A DNA stretch of 64,000 nt from Robinsoniella peoriensis (lineage in GTDB: Bacteria; Bacillota; Clostridia; Lachnospirales; Lachnospiraceae): NCBI RefSeq assembly GCF_042680125.1, contig NZ_JBHTNY010000024.1; one strand, given 5' to 3'. Below are positions 1 through 8,774 of the stretch, piece by piece. The position numbers were made by a program, and so were the translations under genes. The first letter of the stretch is position 1; each line of letters opens with the position of its first letter. The notes under the pieces are model-generated. The model had not been told where the DNA came from, searched no databases, and saw only the letters and a list, made by a program, of their open reading frames with translations.

Positions 1-865
1 GAAAAATTTGAGTCTGGTGGATTTTGTGTTTTATTATTAAGGAAGGATTTAAAAACATATGTTTTTCAGTGCCCTCGGCAGAGGTACCAAAGGTGGTAAA
101 CAATTCTCCATCCTTTACACATCCTGCCCCTACTGCGGAACAGGGTCCGTCCCCGCCTCCACAGATTACAAGCGTATGCTCTCCCAGGCCACAGGCAGAA
201 GATGCAATTGCCGTTACTTTTCCGGCAATGTCCGTAGAGTTATGTAATTCCGGAAATTTATCACCATCTATCTCTGCTGCCCCCAATATTTCCCTGGACC
301 ATTCCATTTTTTTCAGGTCCATCGCCTGGGTGCCGGAACCGTCGGAATAATCCGTGACAAATTTTCCGGTCAGGCGGAATATAATGTAGTCTTTTGCCTG
401 AAGTACTTTATAAGTTTTCTGATAGATATCCGGCTCATGTTTTTTCAGCCACATAAGCTTTTCAATGGTGTAGCTTGGACTGACTCTGTGCCCGGTCAGT
501 TCATAGATGCGGTCTGCACCCAGTCTTTCTTCCAATAAGGCCGCTTCCTTCACGGCTCTATGATCCGCCCAGATAATCGAATTCCGAAGGGGATTCCCCT
601 GCTCATCTACCGGAAGGCATCCCTGCATCTGGGCACTAAAAGAAACTGCCAAAACCTGCTCAGGGTGAATACCTTCCAGAATCTCTCCGGTTGCCTTACA
701 AAAAGCATTCCACCAGTCCAGAGGATTTTGCTCTGCCCGCTTATCTCCGGAGAAATCCACGTCATAGGAAACCACCGCACTTCGAATCATCTCTCCTTCT
801 GCAGTAAACAGCGTTGCTTTATCTCCCGATGTCCCAAGATCATGGGCAATCAAATACTGTTTCAT
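1..865 (-). CDS. FGGY-family carbohydrate kinase, N-terminal part (runs off window)
   Basis: A sugar kinase of the FGGY (xylulokinase/gluconokinase) family would phosphorylate a ketose or polyol in the cytoplasm. I translated this frame from the minus strand: it begins MKQYLIAHDLGTSGDK, with the phosphate-binding DLGTSG motif at residues 10-14, then the family-typical AEQNP, a QMQG and a CGGGDG stretch. ATG at 863-865 follows an AAGGTGG ribosome site. It lies 41 bp downstream of the aldolase gene in the same direction, so the two probably form an operon that makes and cleaves a phosphorylated sugar. Oddity: after FGTSA (residue 263) the remaining 25 residues do not resemble an FGGY kinase and the DNA becomes very AT-rich, so the gene may be interrupted near position 70. 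Family assignment is firm; substrate is unknown. Confidence 0.85.
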   Translation of the reverse strand, partial: MKQYLIAHDLGTSGDKATLFTAEGEMIRSAVVSYDVDFSGDKRAEQNPLDWWNAFCKATGEILEGIHPEQVLAVSFSAQMQGCLPVDEQGNPLRNSIIWADHRAVKEAALLEERLGADRIYELTGHRVSPSYTIEKLMWLKKHEPDIYQKTYKVLQAKDYIIFRLTGKFVTDYSDGSGTQAMDLKKMEWSREILGAAEIDGDKFPELHNSTDIAGKVTAIASSACGLGEHTLVICGGGDGPCSAVGAGCVKDGELFTTFGTSAEGTEKHMFLNPSLIIKHKIHQTQIF

Positions 866-906
866 AAAGTCCACCTTCCTTCCTGCTTTCATACGAAACA
901 TTTTCT

Positions 907-1584
907 CTACAGATCAGTAAGAGAAACATCTCCCCTGACTGCCACCCAGTCTGCTTTAAAGTCATCCACTGCCTTCTTCACTGCCGCCATTTCAAAAGAA
1001 CTGTGCATCAGCATTGGCTGTACCGTAGCCGCATGTGCACCAACTGTAAAAGCACGGTTCACCTGGCGGATATTCTTAAAGCTGGCTGCAAGAATCTTAC
1101 AGGAAGATTGATTTTCGTCAATCATCTGACGGAAATCTGCAATCGTTTCTTCAAAATCAACATCCAGATTTTCCATACGGTTGCAATAGGGTGCAATGAA
1201 ATCCGCTCCGGCCATAATTGCCATAAATCCTTGGATCTTTGTATAAATAGCAGTAGCAGTGACGCCGATTCCCTTGGATTTTAACATCATCATTGCTTTT
1301 AATCCCTCTTCTGTAGTCGGAATTTTTATAAATACTTTATCATCCACATTTTTCAAAACTGCCTCTGCTTCTTTTAGCATCCCATCTGCATCTTCTGCAA
1401 GTACCTGTACATGGAGAGACTTTTCCATGCCAATAACTTTCCTGATTTCACGAAGGGTACCGTACAGATCCACATTCCCCTCTGCCTTAAGTATACTGGG
1501 ATTGCTGGTAACCCCTGTTATTGGATAATACTGGCTGTACTTTTTAATCTCATCTAAATTGGCTGTATCAAATAATAGTTCCAT
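907..1584 (-). CDS. Transaldolase / fructose-6-phosphate aldolase-like protein
   Basis: A 225-residue class I aldolase of the small transaldolase (TalC/FSA) family. These enzymes form a Schiff base on a lysine and cleave or transfer dihydroxyacetone units of sugar phosphates. Visible signs: the N-terminal FDTANLDEI, the GVTSNPS loop (residues 24-30), the FIKIP strand with the likely Schiff-base Lys87, and a C-terminal TVGAHAATVQP. Length fits the short family (about 215-220). A GAGGAG ribosome site precedes the ATG at 1584. It is the first gene of a minus-strand operon followed by an FGGY kinase and is divergent from a DeoR regulator, suggesting substrate-induced sugar phosphate catabolism. 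Sequence alone does not separate transaldolase from fructose-6-phosphate aldolase activity. Confidence 0.9.
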   Translation of the reverse strand: MELLFDTANLDEIKKYSQYYPITGVTSNPSILKAEGNVDLYGTLREIRKVIGMEKSLHVQVLAEDADGMLKEAEAVLKNVDDKVFIKIPTTEEGLKAMMMLKSKGIGVTATAIYTKIQGFMAIMAGADFIAPYCNRMENLDVDFEETIADFRQMIDENQSSCKILAASFKNIRQVNRAFTVGAHAATVQPMLMHSSFEMAAVKKAVDDFKADWVAVRGDVSLTDL

Positions 1585-1615
1585 ACTGATCTCCTCTTTC
1601 TTTTTCTATAAGAGG

Positions 1616-1644
1616 ATTATAATTTTTTTTCTAAGGTTTGTCAA
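1616..1644 (-). promoter_or_regulatory. Sigma-A promoter of the aldolase-kinase operon
   Basis: Read leftward, TTGACA (1639-1644) and TATAAT (1616-1621) are both consensus and separated by 17 bp. The transcript would start about 25 bp ahead of the ATG at 1584. In the short leader, CCTCTT can pair with AAGAGG that overlaps the ribosome site, so a small hairpin could damp translation. Confidence 0.85.
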
Positions 1645-1678
1645 CACCATATTTACTAATGAAACTATTTTTTATTTC

Positions 1679-1790
1679 TTTCGTAAGCATTAATTACTTT
1701 CTATATTACATTTTCCCCTGTCTTTCAGTTCTTTTGATACTACCATAATCGCAATTTTTTATTCGAATCCAATATCTCTTTCTTACGAAA
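1679..1790. promoter_or_regulatory. Inverted repeat pair, candidate DeoR operators
   Basis: TTTCGTAAG (1679-1687) and its exact reverse complement CTTACGAAA (1782-1790) lie between the divergent aldolase and deoR promoters, 94 bp apart. DeoR proteins often bind paired sites and loop DNA, so these are plausible half-operators. The link to the adjacent regulator is inferred only from position. Confidence 0.45.
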
Positions 1791-1798
1791 CCAAATGA

Positions 1799-1827
1799 TT
1801 GCGTTTCTGCTTTTCTTATGTTATAAT
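1799..1827 (+). promoter_or_regulatory. Promoter of the DeoR-type regulator gene
   Basis: TTGCGT (1799-1804), a 17-bp spacer, then consensus TATAAT (1822-1827), reading toward the ATG at 1863. The candidate operator arm at 1782-1790 lies just upstream of the -35, compatible with autoregulation. Confidence 0.65.
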
Positions 1828-1862
1828 AAATAAAATTTGTACAAAACGAAAGGGGATGCCAG

Positions 1863-2609
1863 ATGAATCATCGTGAAGAAAAAATCCTAGAACTGCTTAC
1901 ACTGGAAAATAAAATAGAAGTAGCCAGGCTTTCTGACCTGTTAGACGTATCTAAAGTAACGATTCGTAAAGACCTGGACAGCTTGGAAGAAAAGGGATTA
2001 ATTAAAAGGGAACATGGATTCGCGGTTCTTGGTTCCCGGGAAGATATGAATTACCATCTGGCATTCCATTATGAAAAAAAGAAACAGATAGCAAGGACAG
2101 CTGCCGGCATGGTACAGGATGGGGAAACGTTAATGATCGAATCCGGTTCCTGCTGCATCCTGCTCGCCGATGAACTGGCGCGTACCAGAAAAGATCTGAC
2201 TATCATTACCAACTCTGCATTTATTGCCGGGTATATCCGCCACTATCCCACGGTTCAGGTCATTCTGCTGGGAGGAACCTACCAGAAAGATTCCCAGGCT
2301 GTTGTGGGTCCGTTAACCATTCATAATGTGCGTACTTTCTTTGTAAAAAGACTTTTTATCGGGATAGACGGATTCCAGGAGAGTTTTGGCTTTACCGGAA
2401 GTAATTTAATGCGCCGGGAGGTCATCCGTGCCATGTCAGAACAGGCAGAACACACCACAATATTAACAGAATGCGAGAAGTTTTCCCAGAAAGGAGCTGT
2501 CTCTCTGCTGCAATATCATGAGGTATCCTGCCTGATCACGGATAACGGGATTTCTCCAGAAAAGGTGGAGCTCTTAAGAAGCAAAGGGGTGGATGTCACC
2601 GTCACATAA
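1863..2609 (+). CDS. DeoR-family transcriptional regulator of sugar metabolism
   Basis: A 248-residue DeoR/GlpR-type repressor. The N-terminal 60 residues form the winged helix (ARLSDLLDVSKVTIRKDL around 19-36), and the remainder is the sugar-phosphate-sensing DeoRC domain. A GAAAGGGG ribosome site precedes the ATG. It is transcribed away from the aldolase-kinase operon and shares its intergenic control region, so that operon is the most likely target, with a phosphorylated sugar as inducer. The 3' end overlaps the convergent transporter gene by 8 bp. Confidence 0.9.
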   Translation: MNHREEKILELLTLENKIEVARLSDLLDVSKVTIRKDLDSLEEKGLIKREHGFAVLGSREDMNYHLAFHYEKKKQIARTAAGMVQDGETLMIESGSCCILLADELARTRKDLTIITNSAFIAGYIRHYPTVQVILLGGTYQKDSQAVVGPLTIHNVRTFFVKRLFIGIDGFQESFGFTGSNLMRREVIRAMSEQAEHTTILTECEKFSQKGAVSLLQYHEVSCLITDNGISPEKVELLRSKGVDVTVT

Positions 2610-3942
2610 ATTCAGACTGTTGACCGTTTCTTCTTCCATCCAGAACCCTGCTCATTTCCGCTCTTTTTCTATCCAGATTATAAAAATACATCAAAATTCC
2701 AATTACCAGGCACAGTCCCAGGGGTATCCAGATAAAGCTTGCTTCAATACATGCCAGAGCCTTTGGAGACTGATTTTCATTCGCCGCATAGCCGCCCCAC
2801 TTCAATATTCCTCCAATCACCGCACTTGCAAGTCCCATGCTTGCTTTCACGAAGAATCCCTGGAATGCTGCAATCAGTCCTGATATATTCTTGTTCTTTT
2901 TATACTCCGAATAATCGATAACATCCGGCTGAATGGCAAAGGTCACGCCAAAGATTCCGTAAATTCCAAGTCCGGTAACGACAAGGCCTGCCAGCAGGAA
3001 AAAGGAAGTGGACCTGCCGATATAAATCATCATATCTCCTGCAATATAGATGATGATACTTAAATACATCACCCACTTCTTTCCAAATTTTCTCTGAAGA
3101 GCCGGAAGAACTAACAGCATCGGAAGTCCTGAAAGAATTCCAAGAAGTCCCACCAGGGTCAGCCATTGTGTCTTTTGGAGATTATATGTAAAATAGTAAA
3201 TTACGGTGGTACTTCGGAATACATACAGTCCAAAATACAGAAAATTCAATATAAAAAATAATATGCTCTGGTCTGTCAGTCCTTTCAGGCTTTCCCGGAG
3301 TGTTACCTTTTCTTCCTGTACGGTAGAAGGAACGACCTCTTTGGTACTGAGAAAAGTAATAACAAATATAATCATTGCCACAATGCCATACAAACTCATG
3401 GTAATTAAATATCCACGGGCCTTGTCGCCTTTTCCAAAGTACTCTACTAACGGAGCTGTAATGGTCATAACAATGGCCGTTCCAAGCATGGCACAGATCA
3501 TCCTGGTGGATACCAGGCAGTTTCTCTCATGCAGGTCAGAGGTGAGTCTTGGCACAATTGTATTCAGCGGAATATTTACAACGGTATACGCGGTGCAGAG
3601 AAGACAATACGTAATATAAGCCCAAACGATTTTCCCTGCACTTCCCAGCTCTGGTATATAGAAAGTCGCAATGGTAAATATGGCAAAGGGTACCGCACCA
3701 ATCAGAAAATAAGGCCTGCCCTGTCCCCATCTGGTGTGAGTCTTATCCACGATAATTCCCATTCCGGTATCAGTTAGAGCATCAATAAATTTTGTAACAA
3801 GCATCAGCGTACCGGCAACTGCTGCCGATATGCCGAATACATCCGTATAAAATATCATCAAATAGGATGCCATTGTACTGAATACAAGATTGCAACCCAG
3901 ATCTCCGATTCCATAACCCACTCTTTTTCTCCACTTTTTCAT
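2602..3942 (-). CDS. GPH-family (MelB/UidB-like) sugar:cation symporter
   Basis: A 12-helix major facilitator transporter of the glycoside-pentoside-hexuronide family, expected to bring a glycoside, pentose or polyol into the cell with a cation. Family signs near the N-terminus are GYGIGDLGCN and the FYTDVFGIS helix, then DTGMGIIVDKTHTRWGQGRPY; a later PDVIDYSEYK matches the conserved loop of the family. I place the start at the ATG at 3942, which sits 9 bp after GGAGG, rather than two codons upstream at 3948 where the spacing is too short. It follows the FGGY kinase at 3972-5492 by about 30 bp, so uptake and phosphorylation are co-transcribed. The substrate cannot be read from sequence. Confidence 0.9.
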   Translation of the reverse strand: MKKWRKRVGYGIGDLGCNLVFSTMASYLMIFYTDVFGISAAVAGTLMLVTKFIDALTDTGMGIIVDKTHTRWGQGRPYFLIGAVPFAIFTIATFYIPELGSAGKIVWAYITYCLLCTAYTVVNIPLNTIVPRLTSDLHERNCLVSTRMICAMLGTAIVMTITAPLVEYFGKGDKARGYLITMSLYGIVAMIIFVITFLSTKEVVPSTVQEEKVTLRESLKGLTDQSILFFILNFLYFGLYVFRSTTVIYYFTYNLQKTQWLTLVGLLGILSGLPMLLVLPALQRKFGKKWVMYLSIIIYIAGDMMIYIGRSTSFFLLAGLVVTGLGIYGIFGVTFAIQPDVIDYSEYKKNKNISGLIAAFQGFFVKASMGLASAVIGGILKWGGYAANENQSPKALACIEASFIWIPLGLCLVIGILMYFYNLDRKRAEMSRVLDGRRNGQQSEFM

Positions 3943-3971
3943 AATCATTCTCCTCCAAAAGACTTACTGAT

Positions 3972-5492
3972 TTATATCTTTGACAGCTTTTTCATATCTT
4001 CTTTTAAATTTTCATATATGGACTGGTAAACACCGTAATACGCATTGTATTTTTCGTGGTTTTGTTGATCAGGCATTATTTTTTCATCCAGAACCTGCCA
4101 TTTTTTCACTTGCTCATAGGTAAGCAGACCGGTTCCGATACCTGCCAGCATTACATCCCCCATATTTGCTTCCACATCATAGATGGGGCATACTACTGGA
4201 TATCCTGTTACATCCGCAAAGATCTGTCTCCATACCTTTGACTTGGTAACTCCCCCTGCCAGCAGAATGTATTCACCCAGATATTCACCGGTAGCCTCCA
4301 TGGCATTTCTAAGGGAATATGCCACTGCTTCCAAAAATGCCCGGTACAGATGTGCCTTTGTATGGGTCAGTGACAGTCCCAGGATAGTGCCTTTTGCATC
4401 GGAATCCCAGACAGGGCTTCTTTCTCCCATAAAATAGGGCAGCACCACAAGCCCTTCACTTCCTGCTGGAAGCTTTTCTGCTTCTGCATTTAATACGTCG
4501 TATGCCTTTGGACCGCCTGCCTTTTCCACCTCAGCTTCGAACTGGCAGATCGTATTGCGGAACCACTTCACTATCGCCCCTGCAGTAGCTCCTCCTGCAA
4601 AATAATAGGATAATTTCTTAGCATCATACAGATAGGGCCATACGATCAGGCCTTTTCCTTTTACCGGTTTATCCGAAATCAGTGCTGCGCACATGGAAGT
4701 TCCGATGGCTGCTGCATAGATACCGGAATCAAAAACACCAAGGCCTATATTCGCAGCTCCGCAGTCAATTCCTCCTGCAATTACCGGCATCCCTTCCCAC
4801 AGACCCAGTTCCATCGCCAGCTCTTTTTTAAGTCCTCCTACAATATCCGTGGACTCCACAATCTTCTGAGGCATCATTGACATGGGAATTCCCATGGCTT
4901 CCATCATTTCTTCAGACCACTCCCTCCGGTTCATATCAAATATGCCTCCGATATTTCCCGCTGAAGAATAATCAATGGCAATTTCCCCTGTCATTTTATA
5001 TATTACATAGTCATTTGGCGGGAGAAACAGTTTGGTCTTTTCCCAGTTTTCCGGTTCATGGTTCTTCATCCATAGAATCTTAGTATAGCCGTAATAGGGA
5101 TCTGCCCCGTTGTGTGTGATTTCAAGCAGTTTTTCTTCCCCAATCTTCTCCAGCACCCAGGAAGTCTCTTCATCTGCACGTCTGTCCATCCAAATCATAC
5201 ACGGTCTGACCGGGTTCATCCGTTCGTCCAGTGGTATACCGGATCCTCCATATAATCCGCTGACTGCAATTCCCCTGATGTCCCGGGGATTCACTCCCGA
5301 TTCCGCTACTGTATTCTTAATGGATGCCAACGCTGCATCCGCCCATACATCCGGCCACTGCTCCGCCCACAATGGTTTAGGGGTCAGCACATCATATTCC
5401 TGCAGGTTCTGGGCTATCAATTTCCCCTCGGTATCCATTAAAATAGTTTTTGTTCCGGATGTTCCGATATCCGTTCCTAATAAATAATTCAT
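3972..5492 (-). CDS. FGGY-family carbohydrate kinase (xylulokinase/gluconokinase-like)
   Basis: A full-length 506-residue sugar kinase. DIGTSGTK (8-15) is the first phosphate-binding motif; EQWPDVW, GGIDCGAANIGLG, GERSPVWD and LAGGVTKSKVWRQIFADVTG are the expected FGGY landmarks through the ATPase fold. AGGAGG lies 6-7 bp before the ATG. It precedes a GPH symporter and follows an SDR dehydrogenase on the same strand, consistent with oxidation of a polyol to a ketose and then phosphorylation. A long palindromic repeat separates it from the dehydrogenase and could attenuate read-through. Xylulose, ribulose or a related ketose is likely but not proven. Confidence 0.88.
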   Translation of the reverse strand: MNYLLGTDIGTSGTKTILMDTEGKLIAQNLQEYDVLTPKPLWAEQWPDVWADAALASIKNTVAESGVNPRDIRGIAVSGLYGGSGIPLDERMNPVRPCMIWMDRRADEETSWVLEKIGEEKLLEITHNGADPYYGYTKILWMKNHEPENWEKTKLFLPPNDYVIYKMTGEIAIDYSSAGNIGGIFDMNRREWSEEMMEAMGIPMSMMPQKIVESTDIVGGLKKELAMELGLWEGMPVIAGGIDCGAANIGLGVFDSGIYAAAIGTSMCAALISDKPVKGKGLIVWPYLYDAKKLSYYFAGGATAGAIVKWFRNTICQFEAEVEKAGGPKAYDVLNAEAEKLPAGSEGLVVLPYFMGERSPVWDSDAKGTILGLSLTHTKAHLYRAFLEAVAYSLRNAMEATGEYLGEYILLAGGVTKSKVWRQIFADVTGYPVVCPIYDVEANMGDVMLAGIGTGLLTYEQVKKWQVLDEKIMPDQQNHEKYNAYYGVYQSIYENLKEDMKKLSKI

Positions 5493-5535
5493 CTTTCTTC
5501 CTCCTGTGGGATCTTAAACTGTTCATTTTTACTGG

Positions 5536-5703
5536 TTCTAGTGCCGCCAGGCGTAAATACGCCACTATATAGCACCCGCTATCCGCGCCAGCTGCACGTC
5601 TGTGAATCTAGTCGTAGCCCGCTACGCCGTCGATTCACAGACGCACACCTGACACAGATATCAGGCACTATATATCGACGTATTTACGCCGGGAGGCACT
5701 AGA
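5536..5703. repeat. 168-bp nested palindromic repeat (MITE-like or structured RNA)
   Basis: The ends TTCTAGTGCC..GGCGTAAATACG and CGTATTTACGCC..GGCACTAGAA are inverted copies of about 26 bp with two mismatches. Inside them, TATATAG arms, then ACGTCTGTGAATC (5596-5608) facing GATTCACAGACG (5632-5643), then CGTAG/CTACG round a short loop, complete one long cruciform or RNA hairpin. It is GC-richer than its surroundings. Its right terminus supplies the TAG stop of the dehydrogenase gene. No second copy was seen in this window. It may be a non-autonomous mobile repeat or a terminator-like RNA element; there is no long U tract. Confidence 0.8.
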
Positions 5704-6481
5704 AACAGGTAAATGCTCCATCCACAACAAAATCAGATCCGGTTGTAAAGGAGCTGGTATCTCCTGCCAGATAGACACAGATAGACTGGAGTTCCTCCGG
5801 CCTGCCCATTCTGCCAAGGGGCGCCATGGCATTCCACTGTTCAATCAGAGGCTGCAGGCTAGGTGAATTCAGGGTCAGTTCAGTCCCGATATATCCCGGG
5901 CTGATACTGTTAACCCGTACATTTCTCTTCGCCCATTCAATTGCCAGTGATTTGGTCAGCTGAATTACACCCGCTTTTGAGGCATTATAGGAACACTGCG
6001 GCTGCGGCACATTTACAATATGTGCAGACATGGACGCCGTATTAATGATGGAACCGCCGCCCTGCTTTAACATCACTTTTCCCGCTGCCTGTGCCGTTAA
6101 AAATACGCCGGTCAGATTGATGTCGATCACTTTTTTCCATTGTTCGTATGTCATCTCCTCTGCCGGGATATTCATACAGATACCCGCATTGCAAAAAGCA
6201 ACATCCAGCCTTCCAAATTTGCTTAATATGGTTTCTATCATCGCATCAACTTCGTCCGGTTTTGTTACATCCGTTTTAACCGCTATTGTTTCTACTCCAT
6301 TTTCTGCGGCAAGCTGGTCAGCCGTTCTTTTCGCCTCTTCCATATCCACATCCACAATTGCCAGATCTGCTCCCGCTTGTGCAAATGCCGTGGCAACCGA
6401 TTTGCCTATTCCTCTTGCTCCTCCTGTTACAAAGATTTTTTTACCGTCCAGTCTCATCTTTTCAATAATTCCCATATCCAT
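5699..6481 (-). CDS. Short-chain dehydrogenase, polyol/ketose reductase type
   Basis: A 260-residue classical SDR with the NAD(P) motif TGGARGIG (19-26), CNAG (97-100), and the catalytic Ser150, Tyr165 and Lys169 (YNASK). The C-terminal APLGRMGRPEEL and VDGAFTCF resemble the sorbose/xylulose reductase and arabinitol dehydrogenase branch, so interconversion of a sugar alcohol and its ketose is likely. It heads a leftward unit with the kinase and GPH symporter and is divergent from a ROK regulator. Asp at the end of the second strand (VDVD) suggests NAD preference, an inference. The stop codon is the first TAG of the palindromic repeat, so insertion may have trimmed the last residues. Confidence 0.88.
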   Translation of the reverse strand: MDMGIIEKMRLDGKKIFVTGGARGIGKSVATAFAQAGADLAIVDVDMEEAKRTADQLAAENGVETIAVKTDVTKPDEVDAMIETILSKFGRLDVAFCNAGICMNIPAEEMTYEQWKKVIDINLTGVFLTAQAAGKVMLKQGGGSIINTASMSAHIVNVPQPQCSYNASKAGVIQLTKSLAIEWAKRNVRVNSISPGYIGTELTLNSPSLQPLIEQWNAMAPLGRMGRPEELQSICVYLAGDTSSFTTGSDFVVDGAFTCF

Positions 6482-6539
6482 TCCATCCTTCCTACCGTTT
6501 TATGTAGATTCGTTTTTTCGTTTTCATTTTATACATATT

Positions 6540-6602
6540 CATTTTATAAAATGATTTTCTAAAATGTAATTACATAATAGCTCTTTTTATCTTCTTGTGC
6601 AA
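6540..6602 (-). promoter_or_regulatory. Promoter and palindromic operator of the dehydrogenase operon
   Basis: Reading leftward, TTGCAC (6597-6602), 17 bp, TATTAT (6574-6579). Directly downstream lies a perfect 14-bp palindrome, CATTTTATAAAATG (6540-6553), followed by the near-copy ATTTTCTAAAAT (6554-6565). Overlapping the start region, these are good candidates for binding the divergent ROK regulator. Confidence 0.6.
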
Positions 6603-6689
6603 GATGGAATAATACTCAAAATTGTGTTATATTTTTTAGATAATTTTACCAAAAGTCTTTTTCTAATTACTTTACATAAAATTATATGC

Positions 6690-6695
6690 TATAAT
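6690..6695 (+). promoter_or_regulatory. Candidate -10 box of the ROK regulator gene
   Basis: Consensus TATAAT at 6690-6695 lies 67 bp before the ATG at 6762. No good -35 is visible at standard spacing (TTACTT at 6667-6672 is the best), so expression may be weak or activator-assisted. Confidence 0.4.
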
Positions 6696-6761
6696 GATTT
6701 TGCAAATCTATTTTACATAACGAAGTGAAATCCTCGTTTTACTTTTATATAAGGAGTTATC

Positions 6762-7916
6762 ATGGAAAAATTTTCTCTTACCGACATAAAAAAAATGAAC
6801 TATTCTGACGTTTATCATTATATCTATTCCAATGATAAATGTTCAAAGCAATCTATTGCAAATGCACTGCAAATGAGTCTTCCTACTGTAACACAGCATC
6901 TGAATATGCTTCTGCAAGAAGGCTTTATTGAGACCTGCGGACAGCTTCAGTCCCAGATTGGCAGAAAGGCAGTTGCATATACCATTACCCCTTCTGCCAG
7001 AGTTTCCATCGGTGTGGAAATTTTAAAAAACAAATTGACCATTGCTGTTCTGGATCTGTATGGGCACATCTGGTTTCAGAAAATATGCCGGATTCCATTC
7101 CAGGATTCTGCAGATTATTTCAAAAAGGTCAGCACGGAAATCAGACAGTTTATCCTGGAGCAGGAAATTGAAAGTAAAAATGTTCTTGGCATTGCATTTG
7201 CACTCCAGGGGCTGGTATCCCAGGACAGCCGGAACATTATTTATGGAAAGATTCTGGACTGTACCGGTTTATCCATTTCCTCGTTTGAAGAACACCTGGA
7301 CTATCCCTGCCGTTTTGTACATGACGCAGAGTGCGCTGCCATGACAGAACTCTGGGATCATCCAAAGCTTTCACACGCGGTATATTTTTCACTTGGGTAC
7401 CATCTGGGCGGTGCAATTATAATCAATGGGGAAATACAGAGCGGGCGCACCGGTCGGAGCGGCACAATCGAACACATGACCCTTGTTCCGGGGGGGCTTC
7501 CCTGTTACTGCGGACAAATGGGGTGTATGGAATGCTATTGTTCTGCCAATGCCCTGCTTGCCGGAAACGGGGATTCCGGAAACGAAGATCTGGATGCTTT
7601 CTTCGAAGCGAAAAATGCCGGCAGCCGGGAACAGGAAGACCGCTGGGTACGCTATCTCAATTATCTTGCCATGGCAATTAATAATCTTCACATGGTAATC
7701 GATAGCGAGGTAATCCTGGGCGGACATCTGGCACCTTACATGAACGAGCAGGATCTGGAATATCTCCATGCCCGCATGCAGAAAACTACAGCATTTCCCG
7801 AAGCGGATACATTCCTGTCATTTGGAAAGAGAAAAAGCAGCACCGTGGCTACCGGAGCTGCTCTGTACTATATAAAAGATTTTCTTCAAAATTTAAGCGG
7901 CGGGCATGATTGGTAG
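6762..7916 (+). CDS. ROK-family transcriptional regulator (XylR/NagC type)
   Basis: A 384-residue ROK repressor: an N-terminal winged helix (about residues 10-65, QSIANALQMSLPTVTQHLNML) joined to a sugar-kinase-like ROK domain. The zinc-binding CYCGQMGCMEC motif near residue 250 is clear. AAGGAG precedes the ATG at 6762. It is divergent from the dehydrogenase-kinase-symporter unit and convergent with a second dehydrogenase, so it probably represses one or both until the sugar binds. The ROK domain retains the HDAEC region, but kinase activity is not expected for HTH-bearing members. Confidence 0.9.
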   Translation: MEKFSLTDIKKMNYSDVYHYIYSNDKCSKQSIANALQMSLPTVTQHLNMLLQEGFIETCGQLQSQIGRKAVAYTITPSARVSIGVEILKNKLTIAVLDLYGHIWFQKICRIPFQDSADYFKKVSTEIRQFILEQEIESKNVLGIAFALQGLVSQDSRNIIYGKILDCTGLSISSFEEHLDYPCRFVHDAECAAMTELWDHPKLSHAVYFSLGYHLGGAIIINGEIQSGRTGRSGTIEHMTLVPGGLPCYCGQMGCMECYCSANALLAGNGDSGNEDLDAFFEAKNAGSREQEDRWVRYLNYLAMAINNLHMVIDSEVILGGHLAPYMNEQDLEYLHARMQKTTAFPEADTFLSFGKRKSSTVATGAALYYIKDFLQNLSGGHDW

Positions 7917-7949
7917 AATGATTGGTAGATCATATCCCTGACTTCAAAA

Positions 7950-8774
7950 TCAAAACGAAGTCCATCCGCCATCCGTCTGAACCACGGCACCTGTCATATG
8001 CGTCGCATCCTCTGAAACTAAAAACAAAATAGATGCTGCCTGTTCCTCTGCCGTCGCTTCTCTCTCCTGCATGGTCTTCGTTTTTTGTCCTGCCATGGAC
8101 TGCGCTTTTTTCGGATCTAATCCCGCATCCAAAGCTTCTTTCTGCTTTTTCATTACAAATGCATAGGCTTCCTCTACCATAGGGGTTGCCGTACCTGCAG
8201 GATTTACGGAATTGATACGGATACCATAACGTGCATAATCCAGGGCGAGATTCTTAGTCAGTCCATTTACTGCATGTTTTGAAGCTACATAAGCAGGATT
8301 TCCAGGAAGTCCTGTCACTCCTGCAATGGAAGAATTATTAACAATTACGCCGCCCCTGCCCTGGCTTAAGAATTGGGACAGCTCACTTTTGCAGCAAAAA
8401 TATACACTGTAAAAGTTATTTGCCATTGTAAAATCCATATCTTCTTTTTTTAAGTTATGCAAAGGACCAGGGTTTCCCATCACTCCTGCATTATTAACCG
8501 CGATATCCAGTTTTCCATAATGAGCCACTGTTTCCTGTACCATCCTTTCTGCATTTTCTTCCGTGGAAATATCCAGATTTAAGAAGATCCCATCTCCTCC
8601 GCTTTCCTTTATTTCCCGCAGCACCTCTTCTCCCTGTTCTGCCCGTATATCAACTAATACCACCTTTGCTCCTTCTGCCGCCGCTCTTTTTGCCGTTGCT
8701 TTCCCAATTCCTCTGGATGCACCGGTTATGATCATAACCATATCTTCAAATCTCCCTTTAAATACCATCGTCAT
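7950..8774 (-). CDS. Short-chain dehydrogenase/reductase
   Basis: A 274-residue classical SDR with TGASRGIG (17-24), NNAG (94-97) and the catalytic Tyr162-Lys166 (YVASK). It carries an insertion of about 25 residues after the substrate loop (KKQKEALDAGLDPKKAQSM), like cyclohexanol or sugar dehydrogenases of this family. An AAGGAGG site stands 6 bp before the ATG. It is convergent with the ROK gene and shares the polyol region with the other dehydrogenase; the two SDRs may act at different steps of the same route. Substrate not determinable. Confidence 0.87.
   Translation of the reverse strand: MTMVFKGRFEDMVMIITGASRGIGKATAKRAAAEGAKVVLVDIRAEQGEEVLREIKESGGDGIFLNLDISTEENAERMVQETVAHYGKLDIAVNNAGVMGNPGPLHNLKKEDMDFTMANNFYSVYFCCKSELSQFLSQGRGGVIVNNSSIAGVTGLPGNPAYVASKHAVNGLTKNLALDYARYGIRINSVNPAGTATPMVEEAYAFVMKKQKEALDAGLDPKKAQSMAGQKTKTMQEREATAEEQAASILFLVSEDATHMTGAVVQTDGGWTSF

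Noticed and set aside
24..350. Rightward open frame at the left edge
   Set aside because: It lies opposite the FGGY kinase frame, which shows clear family motifs; this is an antisense shadow.
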